Assembly (NCBI GenBank): GCA_021229015.1
Contig: CM037783.1
Span: forward strand, 4,308,725-4,372,724
Source of the DNA: Solen grandis
Taxonomy: Eukaryota; Mollusca; Bivalvia; Adapedonta; Solenidae
Length of the DNA stretch: 64,000 nucleotides
Reading direction: 5' to 3'
Part shown: one piece after another, positions 57,591 through 64,000 of the stretch
Layout of the letters: every line of letters starts with the position of its first letter
Numbering within the stretch: position 1 is the first letter of the stretch
The notes under the pieces: generated by a model
The model's database searches: none
Seen by the model: the letters and a program-made list of their open reading frames with translations, nothing else
Told to the model about the DNA's origin: nothing
Made by a program: the position numbers and the translations under genes

Positions 57591-58725
57591 AGCTCTTTTG
57601 ACGCCTTTTGTCTGTTGTCCGTCATCCTGCTTTCGTGCTCTCATCAACAATTTTTTTAAACAACATCTCCTTCAAACTACTCACGGGTTTTGATAAAACT
57701 TCACGGAATTTTTTAACCAAAGTTTTAAAAATTTTTTTTGATTTTGGGCAAAGATTAGGGCACAACTAAAAATAATTTTTTTAAAAAGAAAAATTTTTAA
57801 AAACTCTTCTTTCCCAAACCACAAACCTGGGGTTTTGATTTTGGGATTGCATAATCTTATGCTCTCTACCAAATTGTTCAAATTAGACCCCGGGGGCAAA
57901 ATTGGCCCGCCCCGGGGTCACTTGATTTAAAAAGGGTAAAAAAGGAAAAAAAATTGAAAAATTTCTTTCAAAACCACAAGGCATAAAGTTAAGATATTTG
58001 GGGTGTGCATTGTCTAGGATCTCATCAAGTTGTTCAAAACATGGCCCTGGGGTTAAATTGGCCCCCCCAGGGTCACTTTATTAAACATAGGCTAAAAAAA
58101 AAAACTTTAAAAATCTTTTTCTCAAAAAACCCCAAGGGCCCGGGGGTTTTGATTTTGGGTGCAAAAATTTTCATAGTCATCCAATTTGTTCAAATCATGG
58201 GGTGGGGGCAAAAATTGGGCCCGCACCAGGGGGGCCCTTTATTAAACTAGGCTAATATAAAAAAAAAAACTTGAAAAAATCTTTTCCAGAAACCCAAGGG
58301 CCTGAGTTTGAATTTGGATTAGCATTTTCTCTGGGCTTACCCCCGTTTTTACAAATCACCCATTGGGTCAAATTTCCCCGCCAAAGGGGCACCCATTTTT
58401 TCATAGGCTAATATAAAATAACTTGAAAATTCTTCTTTTAGAAAACTAGAAAAAACAGGCCCGGGATTTGATTTTTGGTAAATTGGGCCCCCCCCCAGGG
58501 AAATTATTTTACATAGACTTATTTTGGAAAAAAAAAAATAGAAAAATCTTCTTTTCAAAACCACATGGTCTGGGTTTTGATTTTGGGTTTTAAAATGGCT
58601 AATAGACCTCTACCAAGTTTGTTTTAAAACATGACCCTGGGGTAAAATTGCTCTGCCCCGGGGGACTTTATTTTACATTTTTAATGATACCAGGGGATGA
58701 TCCAGGGCATCATGACCCTCTTTTT
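57591..58725 (+). mobile_element. Family 2 element, garbled shorter version of the 52.7-55.1 kb copy
   Basis: AGCTC and the (CGTC)n stretch open it, though the 5' hairpin is lost. The last two units keep peculiarities of 54,810-55,085: 'aactagaaaa', 'acatagacttattttggaaaa', 'gctaatagacctctacc' and 'taatgata', in the same order. The 3' end is CAGGGGATGATCCAGGGCATCATGACCCTC, then T. Homopolymers are inflated throughout. Confidence 0.62.
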
Positions 58726-59131
58726 TTTTTTTTGTTTCTCTGGAGTTTTGGAGTAAGTTTTAAACGGCAAGGGAATTAAGGGAAAACCATTTCTTTCCCT
58801 TTTAAAAAACCCGTAATTTTATGTTTTATAAACATGCAAAAGGTTTACAATTTATTTTTTCTTAACTAAAACACAATGATATCTGAAAAAAATTTAATAA
58901 AAAGGACTAAAGAGAAGCTAAGCTTTGTACGGAAAATCCAAACAGTTTTTCTTTTGGGCCCCGTATACAATCCGATTTTTCGATAGGGCTTTTAGAACGC
59001 GAAACTTCTAACGAGGTAATCAATGGGACACCCAATTAGTCGTTTGTGGTATCAATCCAAACATCTACGGTAAAATAAAATGGGTTTACCCAGATAATCA
59101 TTTGTGGCCAAGCCAAAGCATTTCAGAAAAA
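58726..59131. other. No gene recognised
   Basis: Lower-quality sequence up to the gap. Confidence 0.4.
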
Positions 59132-59231
59132 NNNNNNNNNNNNNNNNNNNNNNNNNNNNNNNNNNNNNNNNNNNNNNNNNNNNNNNNNNNNNNNNNNNNN
59201 NNNNNNNNNNNNNNNNNNNNNNNNNNNNNNN
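59132..59231. other. Assembly gap, 100 N
   Basis: Exactly 100 N, bordered on the left by low-quality sequence. Confidence 0.99.
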
Positions 59232-60768
59232 TACAGGAAAAACTTGACAGATGGCAATTGTTACGTAATGTTTGCTAGTTGGGAGAATTTTTACATGTGA
59301 CAATGGTCCCCAGTGTTATTTAGAATGCGGGGACAAGGATGAGTAATGTCATGTTACGAAAATGTGTCACCTTTATCCTACCCTTCGTTAATGTAACGAT
59401 CTTACGGTAATCATATGCCATGTGTAGATAATACGGTTCATCGTATGATTAGCCCGGTGACGTACGGATACAATCTCCAAGCAGACTTGGTGTTTGTTCC
59501 TCACATAACATCTCTGCAATGGGCTCAATGACAAAAATCTTGTCAAAACAGAAAACTCTCATTTAACGCAGATGTAAGTGTTTTTTATGGAACAAAAGCA
59601 TTGAATAAATTCTTTTTGAATCATTATAAAACGTATGTAAAACATTTATTTTAAATGTTATTATAGGAACTATTTTCTGCCTTATTTCGCCGATGGGAAC
59701 AATCCGCAAATGCTCGTCTGCAAATGTAGATATTTACAGGTTCAGCAGGATATCGTAATTTAAAGCCAGCTTTTTATTTTCATAATTTATAATTTAATGA
59801 CCATTTCGCTCAGGATCAGTGGTGCTATTTATGTATATTTCACAGTTTAAGGAGCCTATCTAGTCTCCTTCAAATTAACGGTATGGATGACGTCATACAT
59901 TTGGAACTACTTTCTGAGCCCACCACAGAGGTGAATGTAATGTAAACCGATGTGTAAGAGAGTGGTATGGATAGCTTTCAGTTTGTCAAAATGTATGACG
60001 GCGCAAATTTCAAAAGATTTAGCCGCATACGATACGATAAGTGATTTTTTTTCCAAATAAGTTACCCTGAAAATTAGGATGCGCCTTATACGTAGCTGCG
60101 CCTAATCTGCCCTTGTGTACGGTAGTCTGATCAGGATCTCCTCTGTTTGTTCATACCTGTACAATATTGATGCTCAGATTCTTCACAGTCTGCATGGCAA
60201 TGGAATTCTATTGCTTCAAATACCAGTTAAATTAAATAAATTAATATTAACCAAATAATAAATTTATACATGAATATTCATGAGGTAAATATGAATGAAG
60301 AATTTCAGAATTGCATTCTCTCTCCAAAAAATAAATGAAAGCAGGGCATGTAAAAGTTAAAGAGAATTCTTTTTATTTGAAATATGTCAGAACTGAAGCT
60401 GTATTTGGAGGAAGAAAGGTGAATGATAAAAATAATATATGTACAAAAACAAGATATGAGACTTTAATCAAATATTTACATTTACATTTCCATTGCATGT
60501 TCTATTTAAAAGCCTGAATGTAAACATAAATTGGTGAACTTCATTAGGTACAATGTACATGTTAAGGGATACATGACTAGATATTGTGACAACCTTTTAT
60601 AACATGATTTTTTTTCTCAGAATATAAATTTACACAGGAAAGTATCAGTTTCATTTCTTTGAGCAACTTTGAAAACTGCATAGCATGTAGACAATTATTT
60701 CTGCTTTCAGTAAAATATGTTTATTACAATGGCCAAGCAATCCAATGAAGGACATAGAAGTTATAGCA

Positions 60769-60808
<40 letters not shown>

Positions 60809-62070
60809 TCAACCTGAGCGGACATCCAACACTGCCCACCCAGACATCATCAATATAAGGACAGAATTTTTGTTGAAAAACACGCCCAAAAATTAGTCCA
60901 ATTACAAAACTGCTTCCAGGCCTTGACATGACTGTGTGCTTACCATATTCAAATATTTGCATGAAAATCAGAACAAAAATGCTTTTGCAAACATATTCAT
61001 CATTATGTACTCTTTCCATATGGCAAAAAGGATGAATATTTATCTTCCTAACATGTATTTTGCCCATCATGGGAGGGTAAAAATTTACATATTGGTAGCG
61101 ATCTGGGAAATCACTATCACTACAAAATCAGATTAAATCTCTCAGTAAAAGTTTATGTACTGTCAAATGCATACTAAACACTTGCCCTATGACACTCTGT
61201 ACACTTCTGTTCCCACGGAAACCAGAGCCAGTGAGGTCTCATTTCCCTGTTTCCATATTCTGGAATAGAGAAAACTCTTCATTTTGCTTCTAAATCTTTT
61301 CCATACTGGGAGGATTTTGGCTATTACAGTCAGATATGAAATGTTCCAGATGCACATAAAGTTTGTATATGGGAATATAGTTACCACCACAGGCCTGTGG
61401 TTTACCAACATCGGGGTCTGTTATGCCTTTTGTTACTGACAACAACACAGGGGACTCCAAGTGTTCTGCAAAACTTAAACCTAAACTTCACGGAAACACA
61501 TAGTGACAACTTGTATGATCACTGTAGAATTTTCAAAACATTCCCTGACTGGCCAGTTTGAATGGTTTTATCCATAGAAATTCAAATTTTGGGACTAAAA
61601 AGCTTCAATATAACACACAAATTCACTCCATGAATTTTTACAAAGATCTGTTTACCATAATACATTCTTTTCAACTGACAACTTGTGTTGTCTTAACTTG
61701 ATAATTCCAAAAAGAAATATAATTCCTGTGTACAGAAATCTCAATCTCTGAATCTGTTGAGTCATTGTTGCTGAAATGCATCAGAATGTTCTCTGGTAGG
61801 CTTTGAACTTTAAATGTTGTGGGAACCAGGCCCGGATCCAGAATTATTCAACTTGGGTGCTCAAAATATGCTTATGATGTGCTAGGGGGGTCTAGGGGAG
61901 CATGATGTTTCTATAGGATGATGGAGATGCACTTTTTTTTTAAAGTTTTATTAGACATTTAATTTATATATTGAAATCTAGGCCTTGAGCTAAATAATTT
62001 TATTGCTTGGGAACAAAACTTTTGCATTAGCGTATTTTTCACTTCATTTTTATGCTTGGGTCCTTAAATT
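59232..62070. other. AT-rich, mostly single-copy, no gene recognised
   Basis: No frame with recognisable protein. An A33 run is at 60,774-60,806. 'aggcccggatccagaa' at about 61,828 with a following G-rich 'aggggggtctagggg' looks like a fragment of a dispersed repeat but cannot be bounded. Confidence 0.4.
60774..60806. repeat. Poly(A) run of 33
   Basis: Uninterrupted A run preceded by 'agcagattt'. It could be the tail of a retrocopy, but no upstream element was recognised. Confidence 0.9.
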
Positions 62071-62074
62071 GATT

Positions 62075-62182
62075 GACTTTTACCGTTGCAGCAACAGTAT
62101 TTCAGTCTTATTATAGCGACATCCAGCTAATTATAGGTGGAGGAAGACCCTGAATGCATTGAGGCATCTGTGAAGAACCACA
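62075..62182 (-). mobile_element. SINE fragment
   Basis: Contains 'atagcgacatccagctaatta' and 'aggtggaggaagaccctga', shared with 63,434-63,484, plus 'agaaccac'. Head and tail are missing. Confidence 0.7.
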
Positions 62183-62424
62183 CTGTCTTCTCAAAATGAG
62201 AATGCACAGTTAATTTATTTATCATACAAAATCATTGGACAGTGCCCACTAAGATAAGAAAACGGGGGTACAATTTTTCTTGAATTTTTGTATCCTCTCT
62301 GTATAAAGTGATTTGTGACAAAACTCTTAAAACTGGGGGGAATGAAGACCATTCTGGGAGTATAATAGCCCCATATGGAATTTAAGATTCTTACTGGCAT
62401 GAAGCATTTTTGTTGTTATGTTGA

Positions 62425-62542
62425 CTGTGAATGCAACAGTATTTCAATCATATAGCGACACCCAGCTAATTACAGGTGGAGGAAGACCCTAAAGTCATCT
62501 GGTTGATTCACTGACCTTCAGCAAACCAGCTGGAAGGGGGAG
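62425..62542 (-). mobile_element. SINE fragment
   Basis: Contains 'tatttcaatcatatagcgaca', 'ccagctaattacaggtgg' and 'aaaccagctggaagg', collinear with 63,431-63,538. Same orientation as the other two copies nearby. Confidence 0.72.
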
Positions 62543-63231
62543 TTTAGAATAAGGTGATTAATCATTTGTCACTAAAGGAGCCGATTTTGTTTGTTTGTGT
62601 GTTGTTCCTTTTCTCTGTAATCATTAATTTGAAGAACCACGATATAATTATAAGTGTTTATTACAGGAATGTAAAAAATAGGCAACGCCGCCATAGACAC
62701 AAACTAAAACATAGGGTTTCAATCAAATTATCAGTAAAAAAGAACTTATTTCTGACTTAATTCTCACAATGAATGTTATTATCGTGTTATTTTTGTACTT
62801 TTAAACACATTTATGTTTATAAAGCATTATTAAAGGCTAAACGTAACAAAATAATTAATGAAAAGACGAAGTTAAGGTATCAACAAATGTAAATATATTG
62901 AATTTTGACACATAAATGATTCCTCGAATATGGCGATTCTTCGAGTTTTTTAGCAGATCCCGTCCGACTGTAACCACTGTATGTGTATGTCATTAAAGCA
63001 CAGTCTAAAGGCATTACATAGATCAAAACAAATCTCTGTTGCATCCACAAGCCTAGACCAAGATTAATTTTTTCTAACATATTCAATCAGTATTGAATCT
63101 TTAATTCTAAATATATGAGAAAGTTCTGGAAGGTTAAAGAAATTAAACTTTTTCCATCACAATCACTCTTAAAAGTTGATGCGGAATAAAGTCAGTTATG
63201 AATTGAATGAGATATTTTTCGTAAATTCTAA

Positions 63232-63282
63232 CATGAGGGCCATATGGCCCTAGATCGCTTACCAGAGTACACCAGCTTATTT
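63232..63282 (-). mobile_element. 3' end fragment of family 2, reversed
   Basis: The reverse complement reads GGTAAGCGATCTAGGGCCATATGGCCCTCATG, that is, the family 2 end motif, its GGCCATATGGCC hairpin and a CTC[AT]TG terminus. It is the only copy found in the opposite orientation. Confidence 0.6.
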
Positions 63283-63391
63283 AAAACAATTCAAGTCACT
63301 TGATTTTACCTGGTTCTTCCAGCACTAATCAGATTCAAATTTCAGATACAAAGAATTCTTAAGTAAGTCAATCATCTTGAAGCCTCATATA

Positions 63392-63600
63392 GTTGTTGTT
63401 GTTGTATTGGGGTTTACCGTCGGTGCGATGGTATTTCAATCATATAGCGACATCCAGCTAATTACAGGTGGAGGAAGACCCTGAGTACATAGAGGTACCC
63501 GAGTAGAACCACCGACCTACTGCAAGCCAGCTGGAAGGCTTCCTCACATGAAAAATCCTAAGTCCCTACCGGGATTCGTATCACAAAATAATTTTGACGT
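63392..63600 (-). mobile_element. tRNA-derived SINE, near full length with (CAA)n tail
   Basis: Read on the minus strand: a B box GATACGAATCCCGG (plus-strand about 63,569-63,582), body with 'tcatgtgaggaagccttccagctgg' and 'gggtcttcctccacctg', and a 3' end 'taaaccccaataCAACAACAACAAC' (plus-strand (GTT)n at 63,392-63,405). The A box side is diverged or lost. It matches the 34.7-kb copy in the body. Confidence 0.78.
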
Positions 63601-64000
63601 GGCCTGAAAATAAACGTAGATTTAGAGTATGTTGTATTTGTCACGTAGGCCAGAGTGGAACTGTGTTAGCTGATTTTGGTTATATAAGGTTTATCACAGG
63701 TTTCTTTTATTACCTTTTGTTCAGAATGAGATATGATTAGGGTTTGAAATGGTTATATCTACAGTTTTGCTAAGATTTAAGTGTATTAAGAGAGATGTTT
63801 AAGGCTTAGAAGTTTAAACCTATAGTTTCTTTATATAAGCCCTTTTTATCAGAATACCTCAGTGTTGTCAATCTTTTTCAGGATGCACGGGATTCAGCGA
63901 TTTACAATTTATTGCACGATTCACGTGATATTTGTTTTTTAAGAGTAAATCGTGAGTTGATTTGTATGGAGCCTCAGTGTCAGATATCGATGGGAGCTAC
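63601..64000. other. No gene recognised
   Basis: AT-rich to the window edge. No feature supported. Confidence 0.4.

Noticed and set aside
60050..60125. Possible DNA-transposon end with 'aggatgcgccttatacg' and 'tacggtag'
   Set aside because: Only one end is visible; no matching inverted end was found on either side.
61820..61920. Possible dispersed repeat around 'aggcccggatccagaa'
   Set aside because: It looks like a known kind of TE fragment, but borders and class could not be supported.

Overview
The window is non-coding, repeat-dominated eukaryotic DNA. It is AT-rich, has no operons, contains one LTR retrotransposon, several terminal-inverted-repeat (TIR) elements, tRNA-derived SINEs and one probable spliced exon, and has two 100-base assembly gaps. 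The mix of elements looks like a bivalve mollusc. That assignment is inference; nothing here names a species.

Layout. (1) 1-30.2 kb, apart from the LTR element, is a head-to-tail series of one repeat family, all in the same orientation. Cores of about 450 bp are packed with the CRE octamer TGACGTCA, usually two or three copies at exact 10-bp spacing. The cores are followed by an AT-rich 3' module and a fixed 3' end: GCAGAAAGTCCT, a hairpin, then CTAG before T. The matching 5' end, AGGACTTTCTGC plus a hairpin, is the inverse of the 3' motif. This is the architecture of Helentron/Helitron2-type rolling-circle elements. (2) 6,661-16,025 is a 9.4-kb Ty3/gypsy-like LTR retrotransposon on the minus strand with about 2% LTR divergence, a TTTA target duplication, a polypurine tract and a gag-pro-RT-RNase H-integrase set broken by many frameshifts. 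(3) 25.5-58.7 kb carries further families built on the same plan, with cores of about 157-165 bp, a 10-11 bp 5' inverted repeat, the inverse repeat near the 3' end, then a hairpin and TCTTG before T. One copy is cleanly inserted inside a 390-bp tandem array. (4) Other elements are two TA-flanked TIR elements (32.2-33.1 kb and 43.3-44.6 kb), the second nested in a probable hAT-like element (42.9-45.0 kb), two short foldback elements (31.3 and 48.9 kb), and SINE copies at 34.7 kb and 62-63.6 kb. (5) 55.9-56.8 kb is a 35-bp minisatellite whose unit is almost identical to a piece of the SINE.

The only host-gene candidate is a probable exon at about 49.56-50.08 kb with a 3' splice site, a GTAAGT donor and acidic or charged coding sequence. 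It is interrupted by frame changes, and I do not recognise the protein. Sequence quality is uneven: 36.5-42.8 kb and 56.2-59.1 kb are full of stretched homopolymers and look like uncorrected consensus, so fine detail there should not be trusted.

The main discovery candidate is the set of at least four rolling-circle-like families sharing one end architecture. One of them carries roughly 65-70 helically phased CRE palindromes in this window, and its terminal hairpins change sequence while keeping their stems.
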